Assembly (NCBI GenBank): GCA_020080175.1
Contig: JAGHQL010000005.1
Span: 124,001 to 188,000 of the forward strand
Length of the DNA stretch: 64,000 nucleotides
Direction: 5' to 3'
From: Glutinoglossum americanum
Taxonomy: Eukaryota > Ascomycota > Geoglossomycetes > Geoglossales > Geoglossaceae
Shown here piece after piece: positions 36,111-47,464 of the stretch. The stretch's first letter is position 1; every line of letters starts with the position of its first letter. Both the position numbers and the translations under genes were made by a program. The notes beneath the pieces are model-generated. The model saw only the letters and a program-made list of their open reading frames with translations. It made no database searches and had not been told where the DNA came from.

Positions 36111-36879
36111 CCGCTGATATTGCCTCGAACAGCGTCGACCCCCAGAGTATCGAGATTAAAATTAGGGTAAACAGGGGAGTACTTTCTCTTATATGTGATG
36201 GCATTGGGAGAATAGATGCTCTACAGGACCCTAACGATAGATTGCTAACTAAACTGAACAAATAGGATGGGGGCGGGTAATAGAGTGCTTTGTGCCACGT
36301 GTATTAAAGCAATAAGCCGACCTCCGCCTGCGGACCCCTTCTTGTTGAGTCTCATCCTGTAGCACTGAGGCTAGCGGAGCGGAAGATTGCCCGTTGCCTT
36401 GGGATTTAGCTTCGGTTGTATAGCGTTACTGCAACGCCTTAGCTGTATCTACGCTGGCTAGTTTTCACAGTAGGCATTTAATTACTATGCTTCATTTAAA
36501 ATATCGTAAAATAGAAGCTTGTGGCCGCATAGAGTATGGGGATGAAAGCCGGGGTGAAGAGGTATTAGAGCGCTGCGTTTGGTGGGGGCTTTGGTTTGGC
36601 TGAGAAACAACGGAACTAATGAAAAATTGGGCATTTTTCGCGACCTGTGTAACGCAGTGTCCATCTCATCCTCTCCTTAGGATCTTTGTGTGTGTTTACT
36701 TTTACTCCTAAGGGCATTCTAGCCAGCGGAAGGAAATCAGGTTGTTTTGGCTGCCTAGCCCTTCTTAGAGAAGGGTGATATATTATATGGTATTACGCAT
36801 ACTGCTACGCAACAGCAGCACCTAATTGATAACATCGGTTAATGGCTTATCTCTATTGGGCGCTGGGCTGAGAATCTCA
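36111..36879. other. gene-free stretch, possibly part of a decayed transposon
   Basis: A stretch at about 36570-36605 (VWWGLWFG) could be a worn trace of the Trp/Gly motif of Tc1/mariner transposases, but it is too weak to call. Nothing else is recognisable. Confidence 0.3.
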
Positions 36880-37130
36880 GTCAGTGATACTCGGCGGGCA
36901 ATTTTGTCGTTGATTACAAAGGAGTCGGAAGCTCGTCCGCTCCATCAACAATGCTTTTACGACCACAGTGTTGCCACCGTAGACTGACCGCCTTATTCAC
37001 TAGGTCTTAACACCATTGAAAATATATAGGCGTTGCTAAAGAAGAAAATATACGAATTTTACTTGGAGCTGGCTCATGCGATACAGAGGAAAAGCAGGTT
37101 TCTCTCGCATAAGTCTAAGATTAGCTAGTA
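36880..37130 (+). mobile_element. decayed Tc1/mariner transposase C-terminus
   Basis: The plus strand at about 36978-37090 reads VD*PPYSLGLNTIENI*ALL and KKKIYEFYLELAHA. This is recognisably the WPPYSPDLNPIENxWxxLK region around the last catalytic Asp of Tc1/mariner DDE transposases. Both Trp codons have become stops (TGG to TGA and TAG). Pro codons have become Leu or Thr, and the catalytic Asp is now Gly. Most changes fit C-to-T/G-to-A mutation. No terminal inverted repeats could be fixed by eye. It is a dead remnant of a DNA transposon. Confidence 0.75.
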
Positions 37131-38213
37131 GACGAATTATTGGCTACATTGCCCGACGCGATGTCAAACCGCTGTGACGTAGCTGAAGAGTGGCATAAAA
37201 ATTTCTAAACACTAGGATAAACTCATCGCACCCCACTAACCATAGCGGAGAACCGAATTCGGTAGGGGCTGCTTTATGGATCATCTTGCAACATATTTTA
37301 AAGCAGCCACTCCCAAACCAACCGGGAGCTGCGTTATCGCCCCGAGTGCCCCCCAGTAAACTCCGGCTAGCACCCTAACCGGGCTGCTTTATGCCGGGCG
37401 TGGCGGCGAATTCCCAGGGGTTTTTGCGCTTGGAAGGGTGCGAGGTTGCCGTGCATAAGGGGGTTAAGAAGCCGATTTGCATGGTGGAGATCGTGTTGGG
37501 TCGTTCAGGTGGAAAAGTATATTTTTCAGAGTTGTGTTATCCGTGTGTATCTAAGAACACAAAAACTTTTCGAGTGGTAACCACTCGGCTAATTTCCACG
37601 AGGGCTTGCCCTCAACAGTCACTAACACCACCTCGGCTCCGACAGGTCGCAAGATGCGACACCAAAAGAGAGCCTCACCACTACGAATGGAGTAAGACCG
37701 GTTGCTGCTTTGCTGCTGGCTTTTTCCGTAGCGGCGGAATACGGGTGGTTCAGAGCGCTAGCCTTGCTGCTTCTCTGGGTGCATCTGGACCAATGACGGC
37801 AGCCGTCCAAAGTATTAGCCCGTCTCGGCATCATCGGGGGTGACCCCAAAAAGAGGAAAAACGGCGATTCTTGTGCAAAAATGACGCTTCTTCCTGACAG
37901 GGGGGTTCGCAAACGATCGCCAGCTCGCTTTGTATTGGCCCGCCTACAACTGACCTGCGGGCCGAGTAAGTGCATGCGACGTAGCGATTGGCTGAGCGAC
38001 GTAAAGCTCTGCCCGCCGTCGGTCCTGAGCGACGGGCGCTGTCTTAACACCCTCCCTGCGCTTTTTTTTAGAGCGACACAAAGTCATCAACTTTACCTTT
38101 CCAGAATATATAACTAGCTACCCTCCGCTCGCTAGGAAGAACGTTCTAGGGGATTGATTGACTTCGATTGATCTACTGCACCCAACAAAGCGGGGTCGGC
38201 CCTTAATTACACA
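37131..38213. other. gene-free stretch
   Basis: Frames at 37391-37843 (plus) and 37622-38050 (minus) overlap in antisense and resemble no family. Related 20-30-bp phrases around GCTGCTTTATG and AAAGCAGCCACTCC at 37265-37395 make short inverted or direct repeats, perhaps part of the neighbouring transposon. Confidence 0.4.
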
Positions 38214-40562
38214 ATGGAAGGGTGCAGGTACACAGCTGAGGACTTGGAGGCAGATTTCGCACGGTACATTGACTATCCTAACCCGGGAGAAAGCGCGAGC
38301 AATATCTTCACAGGGCAAAACGGCAACGCCCCTACCCCTGGGAATCGGGTAGATATCGATGAAGGCCATGCAGAACACACACCGGATTTCACTGACTTCC
38401 ATCTCATGGAAGTTGATAATTCGGAGTTCGCAAAGGTAGTAGAACCTACCATTTCCCAGGTGGGTAACGCTGGCCATAGCTAGTCCCTAACCCCTAACTG
38501 ACTATGATACACTCTTAGGAACTAGGGGGTCACGACCTCACACTGTGCAATAGCCTCCGTGCGCCCACACGACAGAACCCTGAGCCAAAACATGTGGTCA
38601 TTCCCTTCACTGAATATGCTGCTCGAGCCCCACCGGTCCCTCTTCCGCCCCCACCAACACCAGATGCGATTTTACCCAGTCGGGATGGGGATGTGCCTCA
38701 GAAGATCTCCCGAGCAGATAATTGGCTCGATTCGCATTTTCTGCGCCCAAGACTGCTTTGGCAACAACAAGATATTCCAGGGCCTGTGGGGACATCCGAC
38801 GAAAGTACGATACAAGACATCGACCTTTCAACGCCTCCAATACGAGCATACATTGGTCAACAGAAGCCGGAAGTTGCACTCATACCTCCTGTCAGCAAGT
38901 CTCAACAGAAAGTAGGTTTGCCCTCCCTCTGTGGACCCGGCACATTGGCTGATGCAATTTCACGCAGTCAAAGACAAAGAGATGCTGTGAATGTAGATTT
39001 GCTCACACGAAAGAAGTGGTAAGTTCTACCGTCTTAACTAATGGAATATGGTATCCCATTAACATTGCCAGTGTGATGGTGGCTCCCCTTGTCAGCGTTG
39101 CAAGAGGCTGTTCGAAAAGCTTCAGTGTCAACTCAAGAAGAGCCCGCAGCAGTGGCCACCTATGAGTGATGTGGTCTTTTTTGATATAGGTCAGCTCCTG
39201 GATCTTGGTATCAACATTGAGATTAACTTTATCTTAGTGGAGACACAAGGGCTGCTTGTCGCGCTGCGAGAGGAAGCCGACGCGATTACCGGTTTATACC
39301 CTAGACGTCTCGAAGATATATTTAACGGGCGGATGCGATGCCATTTTGACAATGCAGCGAGTCCGGGGCCTTACTCGCCTTCCAGCACCCCGGTTATTAT
39401 CAAGAGGCTAGCAACAACACGTGCTGCCAATGCTACAGTCACTTCCGAGGACCCTTTCGTTCGCCCTGCCCTAGATGCATCCCAAATGGATGGTTTCGTG
39501 GACAGTCAAATTTACGATATTCCGGTGAATAGTTCATCACTGGCAGATGTATTTACCATGTCTAATCCCATTGTTGCTTTCCAGACACTAACCGTACCAG
39601 AGGGGGGTCATCAAGGTAGCTCTCCGCCTTGCCGCATATATCGCAATACTCTTTAATTGGAACCAAAACACCATCTACACAGAGTACGCCGGGTTGCTCC
39701 CGAGCAAGAACCTAGCCCTAGAAACAGTGTACTCTATTGCATATCGCGTCCAAGAACTCGCCAAGAAACTCGGGGATGAAGTTCACAGCTCTCTCAATCA
39801 TGCCGACAGCACGAGCGATCCCGCGGCTATCTCTTGTTCATTGTGGATTGTCTACCGATCCTTAAATAACTTCAAGTCAATCAAATGGAACGCAAAGAGC
39901 CTTCGGAACCTGGTGGGTCTCGAAATATTCCTTCCTTCATAAGAGAGCTGACATCGCTAGCAATCATTTTTAAACGGGTTACATGAACGCGCCCCCGCCG
40001 CACTCACTGCATTGCAGAGATATAAGACCGTCGCGGCTTATGCAAAATGCGGGCAAGAAAGTCAGAATATGCGAGCGTTTGACAGCCTGATCAATGCACA
40101 GGCAAGCCCTAAGGCTGTTATGAGTTTTGCATACGAGGAGCACAAGGAAATAATATTGCCTTGGTCCACCTATAATTCCTAGTATGCTGAATCACCACCG
40201 CATTGTACGGAGTCACGGATGCTAACATAACTCCGAACAGCGAGGTAGGGCGCTCATACGCTGATGTTCTCGAGGCGCAAGACGCGGTTCCGAGCGATAC
40301 CTCCGGGAGGTTCAGCAAAGATCTCCTTGGGTTGGACCCATGGACGGATAGATGTAAGAACATGGAAAATATACGCCCTCCTTCCCACAAGCAATCGCCT
40401 GGCATTCAGACAGAATCAGCCCCAGGACTTACTAGGGGTGAAACCCCATCCTCCACGACCCCAGATACGCCTAAGTGTCACCTCGCGCAAAGTTTTGTGA
40501 GGAGCAGCTCCGGGAGTGGTGATTTGGACTTCTTTGCCCAGTCTATTTGGTCAAATGAGTAG
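38214..40562 (+). pseudogene. damaged Zn2Cys6 (fungal binuclear cluster) regulator
   Basis: N-terminal acidic segments at 38214-38483 (MEGCRYTAEDLEADFARYID) and 38594-39022 precede a zinc cluster split by an intron (about 39016-39072). TKRCCECRFAHTKE lies before it, CDGGSPCQRCKRLFEKLQC after. Cys spacing C-x2-C, about x7-8, C-x5-C-x2-C-x8-C is close to the canonical C-x2-C-x6-C pattern; the CRxAHTKCDGGxPCQRC-type sequence is a known subfamily. The downstream part (39162-39656, then 39640-39942, 40004-40180 and 40210-40562) looks like an activation/regulatory region. The zinc cluster lies in a different frame from the preceding ORF, and a second frame change occurs at about 39605-39625. These breaks suggest a pseudogene, though unrecognised introns could explain some of them. 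Confidence 0.6.
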
Positions 40563-43018
40563 ACTGGCGCACTCATTTTTGCGGCTGTCTCCGATTTGGG
40601 TGGTTAGGTAGACGCCTAGCTAGCGTATCTCCGTCCTCTCCCCCGGCTAGCTAGACGCTTTCGTATTGAGTTTACGCCCCTCTTGTGATCTCCTACCCCT
40701 TAGCTTCATTCTATGATTTTTGTTTCTTCTGCTTCCTTAAGATTCTAAGTTCAGAACGCGTGGCACTTGACCCATAGGGGCTGTGAAATTGGGGACTAAG
40801 TAGCTGATAGTAAAAGGTTGGGAGGCTTTAGGAATAGACTGGGTGGGAATAGCGGCGGAAACACCTAGAGTAACAAGATTATACATGATACTTTTATTGG
40901 GTTGATTCGCAATAAGGGGCTACACATCTTGCTAGCTCTCAATTGTAACCGTGAACGGTAAAAAATCGATGACAGAACGTCACGTATATATGAATAGCCA
41001 GGTCTGATAGAGAATTCTTACCTAAATGGGAATCTAACTGGGGCAGGCGTCTTTCCAAGACTACCCAATAGATTGAACGCGCACGAACAAAAGGGATTCG
41101 CCATTCATCGGCAAAGGAACGTGCCAGGCATCCGAAAAACGCTAAGAAAAGGCTACAGGAGGCACTATGCGATCAAAGGACAATAGAAAATATAGCCCAC
41201 AAAAGCGCCCGCATAACTATACTTGAATGCAGCCTATACGGTAATTGGCTAAACACTTCGAAGTACTAGCTCGTGAAAATCAAACAACGGTTGTCATGTC
41301 CGCTAATCTATTGACTATATTAATCGCTAATACGTTAGCGCCGATCAACAAATTATTAATGTCGATCCTTTCCTCACCATCTATTTACCCTTTCTGTTTA
41401 CCCAAGTCTTCGTAGCGGCTATCCGTTTTGCCCGCCTACCCCACATAGCTTTTGCCTAATCTAATAAGTTCTCCTCCGACCTTTGATCCACGCCTAAATA
41501 CAACAGAAAAGAATCTCAGAGCCGAACGAATGGAAAAAAACACTAAGTGTGTCGACCACCCCGCTTTAAGGAGCCAGCTTCAAACACGGTCTGATAGAAT
41601 TGGATTACACTAGAGCTGTATTTGCCCAATCGCTGGGGAGGCTCGGCGCGTGATTTGGGAGATCAGCCCCCGTACCGGAAAAAACGATGACAAAATCCAG
41701 GGTTGGAGGGGAAGGTACAGCAGAACAAAGAGCTACCCAACTACTGATAGAAGCACACAGCTCTACCCAAAACAAAACGGAGTACCTCCAAGAGCAAGTA
41801 GATACTATGAACAAGCCATATCGGACAGGATGGGAGTTTGCTCACGAAGGACACCCCGAATCCCCTTAGCATCATCCCGGAAACCAGGGCGAGCTAGATA
41901 GCCTTGCAGGCACAGCGCCGAGGCTCGACCCAGAATTCCCGTTGCGGGTTTGTCGGTAGATGGTAGGCGTGAGTCGATCTACTAACAATCCTTAAACCCG
42001 CCGGACGAGATTTCGGAATCCCGTTTGGACGAGAGGGGTGTGAGCGGTAGATGGAAGCACGCGTGTGTGGATGGGTGTGTGGCTAGGCTCAGATTCGTTG
42101 AGTTGGTTGGGAGCTGGCGTTGGTGGGGCGTGTACCTGGTATTAATGGGGCATGTGCGCCTGGTCAAGATGCTTGGTTTATGGCATATCGCCCTCCCTTC
42201 TATCGCTTTGCGGATAATGAAGTTTACCTGGGTCCACATCGCGCTCTTCCGAGAACTAAATGCTTCTAGGCGAGATAAAGTAACTGGTTAGTGGTAGTGT
42301 AGTTGGGAGGCCGTCGTAAAATTAAAATCCGGGTGTATAATTTCTTAATAAACTTGTTGCTCTAGGGGAGAAGGCTTTTATATTTTGTGGGAAATTAATT
42401 CTTAGGTTGTGGCAGTCGTTTGGAGCGGTATGAGAGGGCATAGGAGGGTCTCATGTTAGAGGGATTTAAATTTAGTCCTAGGGGGGTGCGGCTGACTGAG
42501 TCTTCATTAATCTTAGCTTTGGGGTACTTAGGAACCCGTGCCACTATCGTGGTGGCTTTTCGCTGCTTTTATGGTGGTCTCGCCCAGTTACCTAAGATCT
42601 GGTAGTTTTTTGCCTATTAGGGTTTGATTTAGGTCCGAGAAAATTGGCCTAGGTGATAGCTTAACTAACTTCGGTAATTGAATGCGGTTGCCGCTTTATA
42701 GGATCGCTTGCTTCGTTTATACAGCGTTCGGAAGCTTGTCAACCCTGGCAGTGAGGAACCAGATGGAGCTTTTGTGGAGAAGCTGTTCTTTGGCGAGGGG
42801 ACCCTAGCCAGCATAGCCGGAAGGTTCTCACCTAAGATGGGTGGCTGTGCAATAAAAATCATCTACCGTTTCTATCGGCTGTAGCCTTCTGCTCAGTGAG
42901 GCTTTTTGGTGGCTGCGTCCTCCGTTCTCCGATTGGACATTGAAGCCGAGCGCGGCTAGAGAATTGACCTCAGCCTCACCATCCGACACTGCGAACAACC
43001 TTATTATGCTTCATTACG
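40563..43018. other. gene-free stretch
   Basis: Small frames at 41605-41901 and 41982-42291 are unassigned. The last part contains the promoter of the hydrolase-NACHT gene. No RNA gene or element is recognisable. Confidence 0.45.
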
Positions 43019-46000
43019 ATGTCTCAACTGGCGGAGCCATCGAGGCATGGGCTTGATCAAGTTTATACGCCCGCTAATGGTAGTTCGGGTGTTGCACAGT
43101 AAGCTATGCGCTTTCACAGACCGACAGGCACGACACTCACTCTGCCACAGTATAGTATTCGTTCACGGACTCTTCGGCCACCCCCGCAAGACATGGAGCG
43201 CGCGCGCGCCACGTCCTGCCATCCCTGGTCTATCAGGCGATACCAGCAGCCAGGTGGAAGCATCGTCGCCTTTACGCGTTGGTGGGAAGTTAGATTCCAT
43301 CTTCTGGCCGAAGACCTTGTTGCCGGCGGTGATTCCCGACGCATGCATATTCACCTGGGGATATGATGCGGATATCGATGGCTTTCTGGTATCGGCGTCG
43401 CAGAATACTATTTACCAACATGCTACTAATTTGCTCTCGGATCTCGCTGACTTTCGTGACTTCTTAGTGGATGTAGGTAGCCTCCGATATCCCCGCTTCA
43501 TATGTTCTATTCGGTATTTTATTGATGAAAGACCCAAAGCTGACTTGAGCCTTTCAGAAGTCTACGCCCATTATCTTTGTGGTACATAGCTTGGGTGGCA
43601 TCATCGTCAAAGATGTAGGTTTGCCTAAAGCCAACGAGTAAATTACGAACCTAGCTAATATACTCGGACTGTATCTAGGCATTGAATCAGTCAAGCCACC
43701 ATGAGAACCCTCGCCTCAAAGACATCGCTGTTGCTACGTTTGGCGTCTGCTTCCTTGGGACCCCTCACAAGGGATCAAAAACGGCCTCCATGGGAAAAAT
43801 CGCCTATCAGGCAACAGTTGCAGCCACCAGACGGCCAAACCTTCAGCTTTTGCAAGCTCTCGAGCGGAATTCAGCTATTCTAGATAATATCGCAGAGAGT
43901 TTCGGCCAAACGCTTTCGAAACGGACAATGCAAATTTCCTCGTTCCGAGAGGAAATGGAAACGAGGAAGTTTTTTATATTTAGTACGATGGTTGTTGGTG
44001 CCGACTCTGCAAAGATTGGTGACCGTAGGGAGGAGGTCAACAGTATTCCAGCAAATCATAGAAATATGACAAAGTTCACCTCGGCCACGGACATTGGGTT
44101 TAAGCGTGTGAGCGCTCAACTGCGGCGATGGGTTGGGAAAATTAAGAAAGCCAAAAACGGTGCGCGGTCCCTTGAGAACACCAACGATAACCATGAGTTC
44201 AGAATAGAATGCTAATTCTATTTCCGCTGCCTGTTTAAAGACTTCACGGCGCAAGATTACCGTGGTATGTCTTCTTACCACCCTTAGCCATCCATTTCGC
44301 TCACTTTTAGTCGTGCAGACTGCCTTGCTAGCTTGAACGATGAAAGGACCAGGGTACGGATTGGGGATGTAGTCAAATCACACGACCAAACTTTTCACTG
44401 GCTCCTCGATAGGGACGCGGTGCCATTCCATGACTGGCTGGAGAGCAATATGGAAGATATGAACCGGATATTCTGGATACAAGGAAAACCTGGGTCAGGA
44501 AAGTCCACGCTGATGAAATATGCGCTGCGTGACAAGAAAACAATAGAAGTTTTAACCCGCGACAAATCCCCGTGGACTCTCGTTGGATTTTTCTTCCACG
44601 ACCGCGGCTCCGGCGTACAGAAGTCACTCTCTGGGATGCTGCAAGAGATCCTTTATCAGATCTTACTTCAAGTCGAAGACCTCACCCCCTTCGTGCAGCC
44701 CTACTACGCAAAGCTTGTCCGGGATCAGCAGACCAATTCCCCAATATGGGACGTCGAAACGCTCCGACTAGCTTTGGTAGCGATAACCCGGCAGCGTGAC
44801 GTCAGTGCGTGTATCTGCCTCTTCCTCGATGCCCTGGATGAACACGATGGAGATAATGACCAACTTGCAAGCCTCCTGTTTGAATTAGTATCGAACGCCG
44901 ACGACGACAGGGTGAGGGTCAAGGTATGCCTGGCAAGCCGGTCTTGGAATGTGTTTGAAACCCACTTCGGCCAGTGCCCCGGGTTTGCCATCCATAACCA
45001 CACTCAAAGTGATATACGGAAATATACAATGAGCAGGCTGAGCGACTCTCTCGGGTCTTCGCGACTTGACGTTCCCCCTGAGAAGTTGGAATCCATCACC
45101 AGCCAGGTTACCGGTAAAGCATCTGGAGTTTTCATCTGGGTGAAGCTCGTCGTCGACGAATTGGTTAGGGGCATTAGAGACGGCACCCCACTTTCTGTGT
45201 TAGAGGACGAAGTGTCAAAAATGCCGCAGGAGCTGAAAGACTTGTATTCACGCACGCTAAAGAGAATCGAACCAGCGTATGTGGGTGAATGCTACATTAT
45301 GTTACAGATAGCATTTTGCAGCCTTCGTGCACTGAGGTTGGAGACTTTCATCAAATGCACTTCTTATACACTACGGGGCAAGATTGCCCCCGACGAATCA
45401 GTATCTCAGCAAGAGATGATCCGACGGCTGAAAAGCCGAAGCGGTGGGCTTCTTGAAGTAGCATTAGGAGCTCCAGACCAGGCGACAGCGATAACGACAA
45501 CGGCAATAGAAGAAGATCCCGTTCGTGTTGTTCAATTCACACACCAAACAGTCAAAGAATTTGTGCGGGACTACAAAGGCGACCTCAGCTTATGGGGGGT
45601 AAACGCTGCGACTCCAAACACGAGCGGATACCTATATCTCCTCCGGTGTTTTGTGTCGCACGATGAGTACTGGGCGGATGATATTGGGAGTGACTTTTTT
45701 GAGTATGCGAATCTTGCTGAGGGAGAATCGCCAGGAAAGTCAGTGTATCATGTGGTGAAGCGCCTCTCAAATTCCGAGACTCACCTTGACTTTATGAGGA
45801 TGACCTATTCAACAAAGCAGAGGATGGCAGCGCCATTTTTGGGTGTCATCATGGCAAAAAGAAGTCCGACCCAAATTGTAGGCTACCTGGCTGTCATGGC
45901 AGGTCTACGCCGTTGTGCCCGGATGATTTTGGAGCCCCACCTAGCCCAAAACCTCAACCCCATGGTTCCGTCTCTATTGCAAACCGCTGCCCTAGGGCCA

Positions 46001-46630
46001 CAAATAGTGCCAAACCAAGACCGCATAGGCATGATCAATTCGCTACTAGACGCTGGCCATCCTATTGACTTGGAAAGTATTGCGTCTGGCCTTTTTAGGG
46101 GTTGGCACTCATTCCCATACTCGCGCCCCTCAATATTTTGCACGACTTTAGCTCTACTTCTGATGAGTAGAATTCAATTCCCAATGGCTGAAGAATCCCG
46201 TCTTTCTATCGCGAGAGTTCTTTTGGAGCGTGGTGCACACCCAAATGGATTTACTGCAAAACATTCGGCTAGATGGGGTATGAGTTACCTACACCATTGC
46301 GCTCGATACGAGAGCGCAGACATGCTTAGGCTCTTCCTCCAGCATGGAGCTGATCCTTCAATACCCGATGGTCATGGGCTAACACCGCAGATGTATGCCA
46401 TTCTAAGGAAGCATCCCGGTATATCGCAAGTCTTTTCAGAATACGAGGCTGGCCGCGGCAACGAGGCCGGGGGCCCTGGTCTAAGTACCCATGCAAGCCT
46501 AGTTATCTCCGGATGTGTGCTAGCTGCGTGTGTGGGTCATGGAAAAGTGATTGGGGAAGCCCCAGTGACCCTCGGACTTCCTAGTTCGATGGAAGGAACT
46601 CCAGCGACTTCTTTTGGAACCCCCGAGTAG
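43019..46630 (+). CDS. SesB-like hydrolase-NACHT-ankyrin STAND (NLR-like) protein
   Basis: Exons 43019-43098, 43151-43472, 43558-43614 and 43679-44.2 kb join in frame across GT-AG introns of 52, 85 and 64 nt. They give MSQLAEPSRHGLDQVYTPAN, HIVFVHGLFGHPRKTWS, PIIFVVHSLGGIIVKDALNQ and CFLGTPHKGSK. This is an alpha/beta hydrolase of SesB type with nucleophile motif HSLGG. The NACHT domain follows with Walker A GKPGSGKST (about 44483-44509) and Walker B CLFLDALDEH (44817-44846). The C-terminus has ankyrin-like units (LLERGAHPNG, LFLQHGADPSIPDGHGLTP). Such proteins sense non-self or trigger incompatibility-type cell death in filamentous fungi. The junction between hydrolase and NACHT parts (44160-44330) is unresolved: the two lie in one frame but a TAA at 44213 must be removed. 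An intron from about 44160 to 44327 (G|GTGCGC...GTGCAG|AC) would give a smooth KND-CLASLNDER join. Otherwise they are two genes. No internal damage is seen elsewhere. Confidence 0.82.
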
Positions 46631-47394
46631 AGAACCACCTCCGGTCTTGCCGATAACTTAGCCGTATTAACCCACTTGGGCCGGAGAAAATAGCTGCATG
46701 AGGGAGAATTTTCTGTTTCAAACATCAAGCAGCGATCTTGAGGGAGGATCAGTTCTTGGGCCTTGCCTTGTAGCGATTTCTTTGGCTTGGCTAGTGTTAA
46801 CAGGTTAACACCACTATCGCGAAATAACATCTATCTTAGTCACTTAGGGACGATCTACTCCAGTATATATCGGGGAAGTGTGACATATGACATTTACGTT
46901 TTATTATATTGTGTAGCATGTTCAATATGCGGAGGTAACGCAGCTATGAATAGAGAGTAAGATATCGCCGCTCTGGAGAAAATAACTATCGTGGGTGGGC
47001 TAATATCTGCTTCCCGTCTAGCTTGCAGGCATCAGGCATTGATTTAGCCGGTTCAAGGTAATTAATGATAGTTGCTGCTTTAGGGCGGTTAAAATTTCCT
47101 CGCTTATCACTTAGCTTAACTCCACGGTCGGGTGCTCCTTTCTTCTCCACAAGCTCATCAAGTTATCCACACCCAGATCATGCTCCTAGAGAAAAGGACG
47201 CCTCACAGAAGATGAGATGTTCCGCTATACGACCGCTGAGGGAGTCGTCTATATTCGGAGCCATCTCATGAATATTGAGAGTGTTAGTTTTGTGGGCCCT
47301 GCTCAGCTAGCCAAGTTTCTCTGAGACTGCTAAATCCAGCCGCACCTCTCGTCAGCTTTCATTCCACTGACAGCCTCGCAGCTCTTCGCAAATC
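46631..47394. other. intergenic region
   Basis: Terminator region of the NACHT gene and upstream region of the oxidase gene. Small frames at 46537-46960 and 47065-47271 are unassigned. Confidence 0.45.
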
Positions 47395-47455
47395 CTCATC
47401 TCCCTCACCTCCCTCATCTCCCTCATCTCCCAATCCCCCGATTCTCCCAATTACC
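47395..47455 (+). promoter_or_regulatory. pyrimidine-rich tract before the oxidase start codon
   Basis: A CT-rich run with CTCCCTCAT units repeated in tandem lies directly upstream of the ATG at 47465. Such tracts are common just before transcription or translation starts of fungal genes. An AATTACCGAGTTCAAC leader precedes the ATG. Confidence 0.6.
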
Positions 47456-47464
47456 GAGTTCAAC

